From Phoenicibacter sp963592435 (lineage in GTDB: Bacteria; Actinomycetota; Coriobacteriia; Coriobacteriales; Eggerthellaceae), in the NCBI GenBank assembly GCA_963592435.1, contig CAVAWT010000007.1, positions 4,820-68,819 of the forward strand: DNA of 64,000 nucleotides, given 5' to 3'. This document shows positions 51,903-60,554 of this stretch, one piece after another. The stretch's first letter is position 1. Each line of letters begins with the position of its first letter. The position numbers and the translations under genes are program-made. Under the pieces are notes generated by a model. That model made no database searches. It had not been told where the DNA came from and was given only the letters and a program-made list of their open reading frames with translations.

Positions 51903-53207
51903 TTATCTCTCTATCGTTTGATTTCTTTCTGGACCAGTTGAGATGAATGTCATTTTGACGCCGATTTGTTCTTCTAAGAAGTTGATGTAGGACTGAGCGT
52001 TTTGTGGAAGATCCTCAAACTTTGTGCATGAACTGATGTCTTCACCTTTCCATCCAGGCAATTCGACATAGACTGGTTCAGTATGGAACAAGACTGATTG
52101 CTGCATCGGGAAATAGTCATATTTTTTGCCACCGCATTCATATGCAACACACACTTTGAGGGTGTCAAACGATGAGAGAACATCGAGTTTTGTTAGAGCT
52201 ATGCGAGTGAGACCGTGGATGTCTGCAGAATATCTCCCAACGACTGCATCGAACCATCCACATCTGCGTTTGCGTCCAGTCGTCGTTCCAAACTCGTGAC
52301 CCTCTTTGCAAAGAGTCTCGCCATCGATTGCATCCTGTCCCGAGCCTCCCGTCTCTTCAAAGAGGAGTTCGGTTGGGAACGGTCCTTCTCCGACGCGTGT
52401 TGTGTAGGCTTTCATTATCCCTAAAACGTCGTTTATGTGTGTTGGACCAACTCCTGATCCAGTGCAAGCTCCTCCCGAACAGCAGTTCGACGATGTGACA
52501 AAAGGATAGGTTCCATGGTCAACGTCAAGCATTGAGGCTTGAGCACCTTCAAAGAGGATGTTTTTGTTTGCCCGAATAGCGTCATTTAGGAGTTGCGCAG
52601 TTTCTGCAACGTGCTTCTTTAAAATTCGAGCATAATCGAGGTATTCCTCCATGATTTCATCGACTGAAAATGTTTGCAGACAATAAACCTTTGACAAAAT
52701 CGCATTCGTTCTTTCAAGAACAGTTTCAAGTTTTAGTCTGAAAATTTTCTCGTCGAGCAAATCTTGGATTCTGATTCCGCGACGAGCGACTTTGTCTTGG
52801 TAGCAAGGTCCAATCCCTCGCTTCGTTGTGCCAATTTTGTTTTTGCCGAGGCGCTTCTCATCTGCTCCGTCAAGAACTTTATGGTAGGGCATGATGACGT
52901 GAGCATCGCAAGAAATTTTCAAGTTTTCGCAGCTTATGTTTTCGTTTTGAAGCATCGCCATTTCTTTGACGAGAACGCCTGGATCGATGACACAACCGTT
53001 TCCTATGACAGGAGTGCACTTTTTGCTCAAAACTCCACTTGGCATGAGGTGGAGTTGCAATTTTGTGTCACCCACGATAACAGTGTGTCCAGCGTTGTTT
53101 CCGCCAGCGCACCTGACAACATAATCATAATTCCCACTTATGAGATCTGTGATTTTACCCTTGCCTTCGTCTCCCCACTGGCAACCAACGATCACTGTTG
53201 AAGTCAT
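51903..53207 (-). CDS. purA: Adenylosuccinate synthetase
   Basis: 434 residues, full length. GCQWGDEGKGKITD (P-loop with catalytic Asp), NNAGHT, GTTKRGIGPCYQDK and TTGRKRRCGWFD are the family signatures. GTP-dependent conversion of IMP to adenylosuccinate in AMP synthesis. Confidence 0.97.
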   Translation of the reverse strand: MTSTVIVGCQWGDEGKGKITDLISGNYDYVVRCAGGNNAGHTVIVGDTKLQLHLMPSGVLSKKCTPVIGNGCVIDPGVLVKEMAMLQNENISCENLKISCDAHVIMPYHKVLDGADEKRLGKNKIGTTKRGIGPCYQDKVARRGIRIQDLLDEKIFRLKLETVLERTNAILSKVYCLQTFSVDEIMEEYLDYARILKKHVAETAQLLNDAIRANKNILFEGAQASMLDVDHGTYPFVTSSNCCSGGACTGSGVGPTHINDVLGIMKAYTTRVGEGPFPTELLFEETGGSGQDAIDGETLCKEGHEFGTTTGRKRRCGWFDAVVGRYSADIHGLTRIALTKLDVLSSFDTLKVCVAYECGGKKYDYFPMQQSVLFHTEPVYVELPGWKGEDISSCTKFEDLPQNAQSYINFLEEQIGVKMTFISTGPERNQTIER

Positions 53208-53247
53208 TTTCTTCTTCTCTCCTTTACTTTAATTTATCTAATCTGAC

Positions 53248-54426
53248 CTAGAGATTATTGTCTTCCACATATTTTTGAACGCGTTCAAAAATTGAGTTTC
53301 TTTCTTTCAAATTTTCAAGAAATGCGTCAACATCGCCTTCTCTTTTTGATTTGAATTCTTCATCGATGATGTCTGTTATTTCGCGATCCCATGCTTTAGC
53401 AATGGTGCTTGCCTGAGATTTTAAAGAATTGTAGGTGTCGTTCTGTGCTTTTAACTCTTCAGAATTTCTGTTTATGTAGGCACTGGCTGCTGCGATTGTG
53501 GCATCTTGTGCCGAAGAATAGAGCTTGCAAAACTCAACGTAACTTTCAAGTTCCTTGCATGAGCTTGAAAAAACGGACGAGTCTTTTTTTGCTGTACTAA
53601 TTGCGCTTTCAAAGCCCGACATTGCTTCTGCAACTGCGTTTTTCGATTCTGTTGCTGCCTGAATTGCTCTTTGTGCATCATCAGAAGTGCCTTTCAAAAG
53701 ATATGTTGTCGCTTGCCCATCAGCAGTGTTTGCTTCAGTCATCTTCTGAAACGCCGACTTCGCATTTGTTCGAATTGACAGATAGGGAAGTGCATATTCA
53801 AGGACGTTGAAGTCTTCTTCAAGCACTTGCAATTCTTTGTTTATGAGCGACAAAGAGTTGTTTCCGATCTCTCGTTCAACTGGAGTTCCGATGTCTTTCA
53901 ATGTTTCAGTCATGTTCTCTTTGTTTTTTTCAAGTGAGCTTTTTTTGGCAACTGCAATTTTTTCATATTTTTCCATGTCGCTGATCTTGACGCTTTGTGA
54001 GATTTCTGCTCCTTCGGCAGTCAAAAGTGTCTTGATCGACTCATGAAAATCAGAAAGGGCAACCGAATCGTTTTTGGCGCTGACAATTTCAGTTTGCAAT
54101 TGTGCTAAGGAGCCTGATTGTTGTTGCATCCAAGCTGCTACTCCCAAAATGGCGATGGCAGTCAAAGCTAGGAAAATCGTTATCGAAACGAGAACAACAA
54201 TCAACTTTGAGTGAAAGTTCGATGAATAGCTTTTCTTCACTGCTCGCTGTGAAATGTCCCAAGGATCTGGTCTTTTTGCAGTTACGGAGTCGATTTTTTT
54301 CTTTTGCAAAACGTCGAAAGAAATTTCGTTTGAAGATCCAATCGTTTTTTCGATCACATGGCCGTGTTTCAGACTTTTTTGCTTTTTATCTTTTTTCGAT
54401 TTTTTTTCTTTTTTTGATTTTCCCAT
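53248..54426 (-). CDS. Membrane-anchored coiled-coil protein, unrecognised
   Basis: 392 residues. A Lys-rich cytoplasmic start, KKSYSS, one membrane helix (LIVVLVSITIFLALTAIAILGVAAW), then about 290 outer residues rich in Ala, Glu, Lys and Ser with heptad-like patterns (for example ETLKDIGTP, AIQAATESKNAVAEAM). No known domain seen. Transcribed towards purA, with a 40-base gap. A structural or envelope role is possible. Confidence 0.65.
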   Translation of the reverse strand: MGKSKKEKKSKKDKKQKSLKHGHVIEKTIGSSNEISFDVLQKKKIDSVTAKRPDPWDISQRAVKKSYSSNFHSKLIVVLVSITIFLALTAIAILGVAAWMQQQSGSLAQLQTEIVSAKNDSVALSDFHESIKTLLTAEGAEISQSVKISDMEKYEKIAVAKKSSLEKNKENMTETLKDIGTPVEREIGNNSLSLINKELQVLEEDFNVLEYALPYLSIRTNAKSAFQKMTEANTADGQATTYLLKGTSDDAQRAIQAATESKNAVAEAMSGFESAISTAKKDSSVFSSSCKELESYVEFCKLYSSAQDATIAAASAYINRNSEELKAQNDTYNSLKSQASTIAKAWDREITDIIDEEFKSKREGDVDAFLENLKERNSIFERVQKYVEDNNL

Positions 54427-54526
54427 CAAAAATTGTCTTTTCTTGTTTCACACATAATTTTTTTCTTGCCTATAATTTTACTTCATGTCTTATCATAAGA
54501 GGATAAAACTAAAGGAGATTGCTAAG

Positions 54527-55708
54527 ATGATTAATGAAAAAATGTTCAATCTTGGAAGCGAGCCTAGCGTCATTCGAGAGCTTTTTATGTGGGGACTGGC
54601 GAGAAAAAAAGAAGTGGGAGCTGAAAATGTCTTCGATTTTTCAATTGGAAACCCAAGCGTGCCTGCTCCAGAAGCTGTGAAGGAATCAATCGTCAAACAC
54701 ATGCAACACGACCCAGTGTCGCTTCATGCCTATTCTGTCGCCTCTGGAATTCAAGAGGTTCGGGAAGTCGTTGCTGACCACATTTCAAAATCGTTCGATT
54801 TCAAGGCAAGTGCAAAAAACCTATTTTTGACTGCTGGCGCATCAGGTGCTCTTTCAGCATCATTTTCGGCTGTTTGTAACCCAGGAGATGAGGTCATTGT
54901 CCCTGCTCCCTATTTTCCAGAATATGCAACATGGATTGCAACCGCTGCTTCAAAACTTGTTGCAGTTGATTGTGACCAAAAAACTTTTCAGCTAGATGTA
55001 AGCAAAATTGAGCAAGCGATAACACCGAAAACAAGCGCTGTCGTCGTTAATTCGCCGAACAATCCAACGGGTGCTGTCTACACTCGCGAATCGTTGGAAG
55101 ATCTAGCGCGGGTTTTACATGAAAAAGAAAAGGAATTTGGAACGAAAATTTACATAATTTCTGATGAACCCTATCGCGAGATAACTTATGGCGCAGAAGT
55201 TCCGTGGATCCCAGAAATCTATGCTCGAACAATCATTTGCTATTCTTTCAGTAAAACTCTGTCTTTGCCAGGAGAAAGAATTGGATGGGCCTATGTTTCC
55301 GATGCGATGGATGAAGCAAGTGAGGTTGCAACATCAATTGCAGGTGCCGCGCGTGCGCTCGGTCACATTTGTGCACCAGTGCTTTTTCAGCGCGTCATGG
55401 CAGATTGCATCGATGTCGAAACAGACGTTTCGCCTTATGCAGAAAACAGAGATCTTTTGACAAAATTGCTTCAAACTTTGGGCTTTGAATATGCCGAGCC
55501 TGAAGGAGCGTTTTATCTTTGGATGAAAGCAAAAGAGAAAAGTGCAAAAGCGTTTTCTGACCGTGCGCGCGATCTTGATTTGCTAATTGTGCCTTCTGAA
55601 AGTTTTGGAGCGCAAGGTTGGGCTCGACTTTCCTATTGCATCTCTAAAGAGACGATCCTCAATTCTCGTCCAGCTTTTCAAAAATTGGCTGAGTCATATG
55701 AAAGTTAA
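54527..55708 (+). CDS. Class I PLP-dependent aminotransferase
   Basis: ATG 54527 is favoured by AAAGGAG 8 bases upstream over ATG 54485. 393 residues. NSPNNPTGAVYT, ISDEPYREITY and SFSKTLSLPGERIGW (Lys that binds PLP) place it in the aspartate/aromatic aminotransferase fold type I. The N-terminus (LGSEPSVIRELFMWG) resembles the group often annotated as aspartate aminotransferase, but substrate cannot be read from sequence. Confidence 0.88.
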   Translation: MINEKMFNLGSEPSVIRELFMWGLARKKEVGAENVFDFSIGNPSVPAPEAVKESIVKHMQHDPVSLHAYSVASGIQEVREVVADHISKSFDFKASAKNLFLTAGASGALSASFSAVCNPGDEVIVPAPYFPEYATWIATAASKLVAVDCDQKTFQLDVSKIEQAITPKTSAVVVNSPNNPTGAVYTRESLEDLARVLHEKEKEFGTKIYIISDEPYREITYGAEVPWIPEIYARTIICYSFSKTLSLPGERIGWAYVSDAMDEASEVATSIAGAARALGHICAPVLFQRVMADCIDVETDVSPYAENRDLLTKLLQTLGFEYAEPEGAFYLWMKAKEKSAKAFSDRARDLDLLIVPSESFGAQGWARLSYCISKETILNSRPAFQKLAESYES

Positions 55709-55803
55709 GTGCACTTTTCGGCTAAATGAATAAAAAGTTTAAAATCACAATTGACCGAAAAGCATTTTAGTCGTATAATTTTTAATTCGTTTGAAGAAAA
55801 CGA

Positions 55804-55889
55804 GCCCGGGTGGCGGAATGGCAGACGCGTCGGTCTCAAAAACCGATGTCCTTACGGGCGTGTGGGTTCGACTCCCACCCCGGGCACCA
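55804..55889 (+). tRNA. tRNA-Leu (anticodon CAA)
   Basis: Acceptor halves GCCCGGG and CCCGGGC pair fully, the 3' CCA is encoded, and the 7-base anticodon loop CTCAAAA gives CAA, reading UUG. The long variable arm (GTCCTTACGGGC) is as expected for Leu. GGTTCGACTCC forms the T loop. Confidence 0.96.
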
Positions 55890-55909
55890 GTTGATTTAAG
55901 GTTTTAATC

Positions 55910-56635
55910 GTGGGAGAAAAGTTGCTTAAGGCGATTGTTGTTGATGATGAGGCACCAGCTCGCAATGAATTGAAGTGCCTGTTAGACGAAGCAGGTGGGG
56001 TTGAAGTTGTTGCTGAGGCATCAAATGCAACAGAGGCGATTGCGTCGTTGCAAAGCAATGCTTGCGATGTGATGTTTCTCGACATTAACATGCCTGACGC
56101 AAATGGTCTCAAACTTGCAGGTGCGCTTCGCACATTGTCTTTTCCACCGAGTGTTGTCTTTGTTTCTGCATACAGCGAATATGCAGTCGATGCATTTCAA
56201 GTGAGAGCGGTGGACTATCTTTTGAAGCCAGTTGAGCTGGATCGCTTAAAAGAGTCGATAAAGATAATCGAAAATCGTCGTGCAATTCTTGCTAACCACA
56301 AAAAAACGATAAAAATTTCTTGTGAAAAATCAGGCAAAAAAATTGATGTTAACGCAAAAGACATCATTTTTGCAAGAGCTCGTGATGACTATGCATTCAT
56401 ACAAACTAAGACAGGAAAGTATTTCGCGGCAACTTCGCTTTCTGCAATGGAAAACGAAGTCGAACCAATCGGTTTTATGCGTGTTCACAGGAGCTATCTT
56501 GTCAACATGAAGTTTGCAGAGCGCGTTCTTTCTGTTGAAGGTGGATCTGCTACGCTTCAATTAAAGGGCACTGACGAAAAAATTCCAGTGTCTCGCAGGA
56601 AAATTTCAATGATTAAAAAGATGTTAGATGCATAA
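55910..56635 (+). CDS. LytTR-family response regulator
   Basis: 241 residues, GTG start. Receiver domain ~1-115 with IVVDDEAPAR, FLDINMPDANG (phospho-acceptor Asp) and VDYLLKPV; LytTR DNA-binding domain with FARARDDYAFIQTKTG and MRVHRSYLVN. No histidine kinase is adjacent. It overlaps the next gene by 8 bases, so the membrane protein may be its target or sensor. Confidence 0.93.
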   Translation: MGEKLLKAIVVDDEAPARNELKCLLDEAGGVEVVAEASNATEAIASLQSNACDVMFLDINMPDANGLKLAGALRTLSFPPSVVFVSAYSEYAVDAFQVRAVDYLLKPVELDRLKESIKIIENRRAILANHKKTIKISCEKSGKKIDVNAKDIIFARARDDYAFIQTKTGKYFAATSLSAMENEVEPIGFMRVHRSYLVNMKFAERVLSVEGGSATLQLKGTDEKIPVSRRKISMIKKMLDA

Positions 56636-57872
56636 AGACGAACTTGTCTCAGAGTTTGAGGAAAAGCTCGAACAGGAAGTCGATGATGTCACTCATCCAA
56701 GTGTCGACAAGGAGATCCCGCTCGGCTTAAGAATTTTTGCGCTCCTTACGCTTCTCTACTCACTAGTCTACACTTTTGGAACTTTCAAAACTTTATGGAG
56801 ATGGATCTTCTCGGGTGCCTACATCGATGCATCTCTCGGAATGTCGACGACAATAGTCGAGTTGACAAGCATTATCACATTTGCGCTTTTGACGATCTGC
56901 ATGATCGTTCTTTCCGTTTTGCTCCTGACAGAGAAGCGAAAATTTGCTGCACGCTTCATATATGTCGAATATATGCTCCTTGCAACAAATCTTGTCTGTC
57001 ACATAATGCTTAACGGAATTCATAAATCGCTCGGAATCTACATCATCGGCTTTCTGATCTTGATCTTGTTGCAAATCTACCTCGATCCGATGCTCAGCAA
57101 AGAGCGTGAGCAAGAAAGAGCAGAACAGGACGAACGATGGAGAATTGAGCAAAGAGAGGGCATTCTTGGTTTTGATAAAACAGGAAAAGGTGCAATTGAG
57201 ATAAACTTTTTCAACGTTTTTTGGATGTTTGTTGTTTGCTCATTCATCGGTCTTGTCGTGGAGGAGGTCTATCACTTCGTTTTCGTCGTTCCAGGCGAGT
57301 GGCAAGACAGAGCAGGGCTTCTGTTCGGACCATTTTCTCCGATCTATGGTTTTGGGGCGGTGATAATGAGCATTGCGCTAAATCGCCTTCACAAGCGTTC
57401 AGTCATCCTCATTTTTTTGTTTTCAGCGATCATTGGAGGGCTCTTTGAAGCGTTCGTTGCCTATTTCATGCAGTTTGCTTTCGGTGCTGTTGCATGGGAC
57501 TATTCCAACGAGGTTTTGCCACTATTCGGAGGGAAAACATGCCTGAAATTTATGATAATGTGGGGCTTCATGGGCGCAGTGTGGCTAAAAGTCGTCATGC
57601 CAACGGTCGTCAAAATCATCAATAAAATTCCTTGGAACTGGAGATATTTCTTAACAACGGTTGCCTCTGCCCTCATGCTGACTAATGCTATCATGACCTT
57701 GCAGGCGCTTGATTGCTGGTATGAGCGCGTGTCTTCAGGTGGTGAGACTGTTAACAATTCCAACATAACAAAGTTTTACGCAACTCATTTCGACGATGAC
57801 TACATGGAGAAGCGCTTCGAATCGATGACAATTGTTCCTGACGATGCTGTCAGAAACAATCATTCACAATAA
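56628..57872 (+). CDS. Polytopic membrane protein, PF06541-type
   Basis: 414 residues. N-terminal half has four membrane helices; the C-terminal half (FFNVFWMFVVCSFIGLVVEE, GLLFGPFSPIYGFGAV, GGLFEAFVAYFM) matches the 'putative ABC-transporter type IV' family common in Coriobacteriia and Bacillota, whose function is not known. Translationally coupled to the LytTR regulator. Confidence 0.75.
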   Translation: MHKDELVSEFEEKLEQEVDDVTHPSVDKEIPLGLRIFALLTLLYSLVYTFGTFKTLWRWIFSGAYIDASLGMSTTIVELTSIITFALLTICMIVLSVLLLTEKRKFAARFIYVEYMLLATNLVCHIMLNGIHKSLGIYIIGFLILILLQIYLDPMLSKEREQERAEQDERWRIEQREGILGFDKTGKGAIEINFFNVFWMFVVCSFIGLVVEEVYHFVFVVPGEWQDRAGLLFGPFSPIYGFGAVIMSIALNRLHKRSVILIFLFSAIIGGLFEAFVAYFMQFAFGAVAWDYSNEVLPLFGGKTCLKFMIMWGFMGAVWLKVVMPTVVKIINKIPWNWRYFLTTVASALMLTNAIMTLQALDCWYERVSSGGETVNNSNITKFYATHFDDDYMEKRFESMTIVPDDAVRNNHSQ

Positions 57873-57986
57873 TTTACAACTTGTAAATTATGAATACTTA
57901 AGACCTCTGTTTAATTTTGCAGGACTTAAAAGTTTTCTTTGTCAATTGTCGAAACTTTCTTTATAATTAAGTTTCTTAAAAAATAT

Positions 57987-58079
57987 GGAGGGGTGGCTGA
58001 GCGGTTGAAGGCGGCGGTCTCGAAAATCGTTGTGCAGCTGAATGCTGTACCCAGGGTTCGAATCCCTGCCCCTCCGCCA
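57987..58079 (+). tRNA. tRNA-Ser (anticodon CGA)
   Basis: Acceptor stem GGAGGGG/CCCCTCC with encoded CCA; anticodon loop CTCGAAA gives CGA, reading UCG. A long variable arm (TTGTGCAGCTGAATGCTGTA region) is typical for Ser. GGTTCGAATCC forms the T arm. Confidence 0.96.
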
Positions 58080-58107
58080 TTTTATAACTTAGCAAGGAGC
58101 AAAGAAG

Positions 58108-58572
58108 ATGCAAGATAGAGACATAAAAATCGACAACGTGGCACTCTCTGATGTTCCTGAAGATCTCTTAAATAACATCGTTTATGCCTTGGAAGAAGGC
58201 AAAAAAATTCTTGAGACGGCAACGCACGGACAAAGCTTCGCTCCTTTCACAGCGATTGTTGTTGGGGAAGAAGTTTATTTGGAGTCATACGACTCTGAAG
58301 ATGCCGACGTTGCATTTGAAAAAGCACACAAAAAAGTGAAGAAAAAAAAGGGTGCAATAAGCTATGCTTTTTGTTACGATGGCTTCGTCGAAACTGAGGA
58401 CGGCGAGAGAGATGCAGTCATCGCAGAGGGAGCAAAACCTGACTCTGAGTGCGGTTTTGCGATCGCTATGCCCTATGAAATGAAAGGCAAAGCTGAAAAA
58501 GGAAAAGCAAAATTCGAGTTCAATGACGGAAGTGTTTTTCTTGGAGAAGCCCCAAATTTCTTTCACAAATAA
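58108..58572 (+). CDS. Small soluble protein, unrecognised
   Basis: 154 residues with AAGGAG 12 bases upstream. I do not recognise it. Mixed alpha/beta by eye: AFEKAHKKVKKKKGAISYAFCYDGFVE is a Lys-rich turn then a strand, and EGGFAIA-like GFAIAMPYEMKG follows. No signal peptide or membrane helix. It stands alone between tRNA-Ser and the rpsF operon. Confidence 0.65.
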   Translation: MQDRDIKIDNVALSDVPEDLLNNIVYALEEGKKILETATHGQSFAPFTAIVVGEEVYLESYDSEDADVAFEKAHKKVKKKKGAISYAFCYDGFVETEDGERDAVIAEGAKPDSECGFAIAMPYEMKGKAEKGKAKFEFNDGSVFLGEAPNFFHK

Positions 58573-58663
58573 TTCACAGCTTCGTTCACAAATAAATCAC
58601 GTTTTTTAACACTTTCTTATTCATAAAACAGTGACGTTTTTGTTTCCGTTTTATGGAATCTTC

Positions 58664-58698
58664 AAACTAACATGTTGTTTTAAGAGATGTTAGTTTTT
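58664..58698 (+). terminator. Rho-independent terminator
   Basis: AAACTAACAT and ATGTTAGTTT form a perfect 10-bp stem around a 13-base loop, ending in a run of five T. It is AT-rich but well placed 90 bases after the small unknown gene. Confidence 0.6.
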
Positions 58699-58836
58699 GT
58701 TGGAACAATCGGCCACCAACAAAACTTTCGTCTTGCGTAAACATCCGCATGCTTGACTTTAAAGTAAATCGAGCGTTAGTTTGAGAGGAGTAAAAGAATT
58801 ATCGAGTAAAAAAAAGGGCGCGGTTTGTAATTTAAG

Positions 58837-58845
58837 TGATATAAT
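58837..58845 (+). promoter_or_regulatory. Extended -10 promoter of the rpsF operon
   Basis: TGATATAAT is an extended -10; the context GTGATATAATGA is the same as at 14497. It predicts a ~70-base leader that includes the hairpin at 58866. No clear -35. Confidence 0.5.
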
Positions 58846-58865
58846 GATTGAGCTTTATAAAACCT

Positions 58866-58893
58866 GCCTCGGATGGCACACCGAAACCGAGGC
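58866..58893 (+). promoter_or_regulatory. rpsF leader hairpin, S6:S18-binding motif candidate
   Basis: GCCTCGG and CCGAGGC form a 7-bp stem; the loop contains CACACCG. The known S6:S18 autoregulatory motif in rpsF leaders is a stem with an exposed CCG resembling 16S helix 22, so this fits in place and content. The rpsF ribosome site lies just downstream. It likely represses translation when S6:S18 is in excess. Confidence 0.65.
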
Positions 58894-58921
58894 CGAATTT
58901 AGACCAGAGGAGGTGAAGTTC

Positions 58922-59215
58922 ATGAAGGCATATGAATTGCTGTATTTTGTTTCTCCAACTCTCGAAGACGATGCACGCCAAGCTGTGTCAAAGCGCATTG
59001 CTGAGACGATCGAGAAGGCAGAAGGCAAAGTCGATGAGATCGATGAGTGGGGCAAACGTAAGTTGGCCTATGAAATTGGTGAGTTGACAGAAGCAGACTA
59101 CACTTTAGTGAACTTTCATGCAAATGAAGACGAGATTGCTGAGCTCGATCGTGTTTTGAGAATCAGCGACAACGTCGTTCGTCACATGATCACGACGCGC
59201 CCCGAAAGCAAGTAA
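58922..59215 (+). CDS. rpsF: Ribosomal protein S6
   Basis: ATG 58922 has GAGGAGGTGA upstream and gives the usual 97-residue S6 (MKAYELLYFVSP, WGKRKLAYEI, LRISDNVVRHM). The longer open frame upstream runs through the leader hairpin and is rejected. First gene of the S6-SSB-S18-L9 operon. Confidence 0.95.
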   Translation: MKAYELLYFVSPTLEDDARQAVSKRIAETIEKAEGKVDEIDEWGKRKLAYEIGELTEADYTLVNFHANEDEIAELDRVLRISDNVVRHMITTRPESK

Positions 59216-59244
59216 ATTTTAGAGATTTAAGGGGTAAGAGAATT

Positions 59245-59682
59245 ATGAGTATTAACAAAGTTGTTTTAACAGGGAATTTGACTAGAGACGCAGAAATGCG
59301 TTACACGCAGGGCGGAAGTGCTGTTGCATCTCTTGGAATTGCAGTTAATGATCGTGTGAAGAATTCTTCGACAGGTGATTGGGAAGATTATGCCAATTTC
59401 ATCAACTGCACAATGTTCGGCAAGCGAGCCGAAGGGTTGCAACCCTACTTAACAAAAGGGCAGAAAGTTGCAATTGACGGTCGTCTTCGCTATTCAACGT
59501 GGGAAAGCGAAGGACAAAAGAGAAGCAAAGTTGAGGTTATCGTTGAGAATCTCGAGTTGTTAGGCGGTCGAGGTGGAAGTTCGCAACAGTCTCAAAGCAA
59601 CAACAAGGATGCCTACAGTGCACCTCCGACACCAGTAGTCAATGAAGATTCGTCAGTTTTTGATGAGGATGTTCCTTTTTAA
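59245..59682 (+). CDS. ssb: Single-stranded DNA-binding protein
   Basis: 145 residues. OB-fold start KVVLTGNLTRDAEMRYT, then a Ser/Gln-rich linker and the acidic tip DEDVPF that binds partner proteins. Conventional SSB in its standard place between rpsF and rpsR. Confidence 0.96.
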   Translation: MSINKVVLTGNLTRDAEMRYTQGGSAVASLGIAVNDRVKNSSTGDWEDYANFINCTMFGKRAEGLQPYLTKGQKVAIDGRLRYSTWESEGQKRSKVEVIVENLELLGGRGGSSQQSQSNNKDAYSAPPTPVVNEDSSVFDEDVPF

Positions 59683-59716
59683 GACGAAGCTAAGAGAAAA
59701 AGATTGAAGGAATAAA

Positions 59717-59977
59717 ATGGCCGATTATAAAAGACAATCACGCCCCAAAAAGTGCCAGTGTTGCAAAGAGGGCATTGATCATGTCGACTACAAAAATGTT
59801 GACATGCTCAAGAAATACACAACAGAACGTGGCAAGATCAAACCTCGTCGTGTGACAGGTGCTTGCACAAAACACCAAAGAGAAATTGCTTCAGCAATCA
59901 AGCGTGCTCGCGTCATGGCTCTTTTGCCATTTTGCGAGGCAACAGTCGCTGGACGCAACACCAAGCGTAAGAAATAG
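59717..59977 (+). CDS. rpsR: Ribosomal protein S18
   Basis: 86 residues. DYKNVDMLKKYTTERGKIKPRRVTG and RARVMALLPF are diagnostic. The N-terminal CQCC and the later Cys mark it as the zinc-binding (C+) form of S18. Confidence 0.95.
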   Translation: MADYKRQSRPKKCQCCKEGIDHVDYKNVDMLKKYTTERGKIKPRRVTGACTKHQREIASAIKRARVMALLPFCEATVAGRNTKRKK

Positions 59978-59987
59978 GAGGTGAGCC

Positions 59988-60551
59988 ATGCAAGTTATTT
60001 TATTGAAAGAATTGCACGGTCGCGGAGGCGAAGGTGACGTCATCAACGTCGCTCGTGGTTTCGCAAACAACTACCTTCTTCGTCAAGGAATTGCAGTTAA
60101 GGCGACAAAAGGCAATTTGAAGCAGCTCGAACAACGCCGTGCAAACATTGAGAAACGCGAGGTTGAACGCCTCGACAACGCAAATGAGCTCGCAGAGAAG
60201 CTCAACAATTTGAGAGTTCATGTTAAGGCTCAAGTTGGGGAAGAAGGAATTTTGTTCGGTTCTGTCACTTCTGCAATGATTGCAAGCGCGATCAAAGAAG
60301 AGCACGGAATCGATGTCGACAGACGCAGAGTTGAACTTGGCAAACCAATCAAGACTGTCGGTGAGTTCAAAGTCAGCGTTAACATCTACCGTGCAATTTC
60401 AGGAACTGTCACTGTTGTTGTCGGTGGCGAAGAGGAGCTCAAAGCTGACGCTGAAAAGCAAGAAGAAAAAGAAGAGGCTCAAGCAGAAGCAACAACTGAG
60501 AATGCTGCAGCAACAACTGACGAGGCAGCACCTGAAGTTTCAGAGAGCTAA
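59988..60551 (+). CDS. rplI: Ribosomal protein L9
   Basis: 187 residues with an AGGAGGTGA site. MQVILLKELHGRGGEGDVINV and FANNYLLRQGIA are the L9 N-domain. An extra ~35-residue Glu/Ala/Thr-rich tail follows the normal C-domain and makes it longer than usual L9. Confidence 0.95.
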   Translation: MQVILLKELHGRGGEGDVINVARGFANNYLLRQGIAVKATKGNLKQLEQRRANIEKREVERLDNANELAEKLNNLRVHVKAQVGEEGILFGSVTSAMIASAIKEEHGIDVDRRRVELGKPIKTVGEFKVSVNIYRAISGTVTVVVGGEEELKADAEKQEEKEEAQAEATTENAAATTDEAAPEVSES

Positions 60552-60554
60552 AAA

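Noticed and set aside
55714..55762. Terminator after the aminotransferase (CTTTTCGG and CCGAAAAG arms)
   Set aside because: The arms are separated by more than 30 bases and no clean T-run follows.
58781..58921. N-terminal extension of rpsF
   Set aside because: It runs through the leader hairpin; the start at 58922 has a strong ribosome site and gives normal S6 length.
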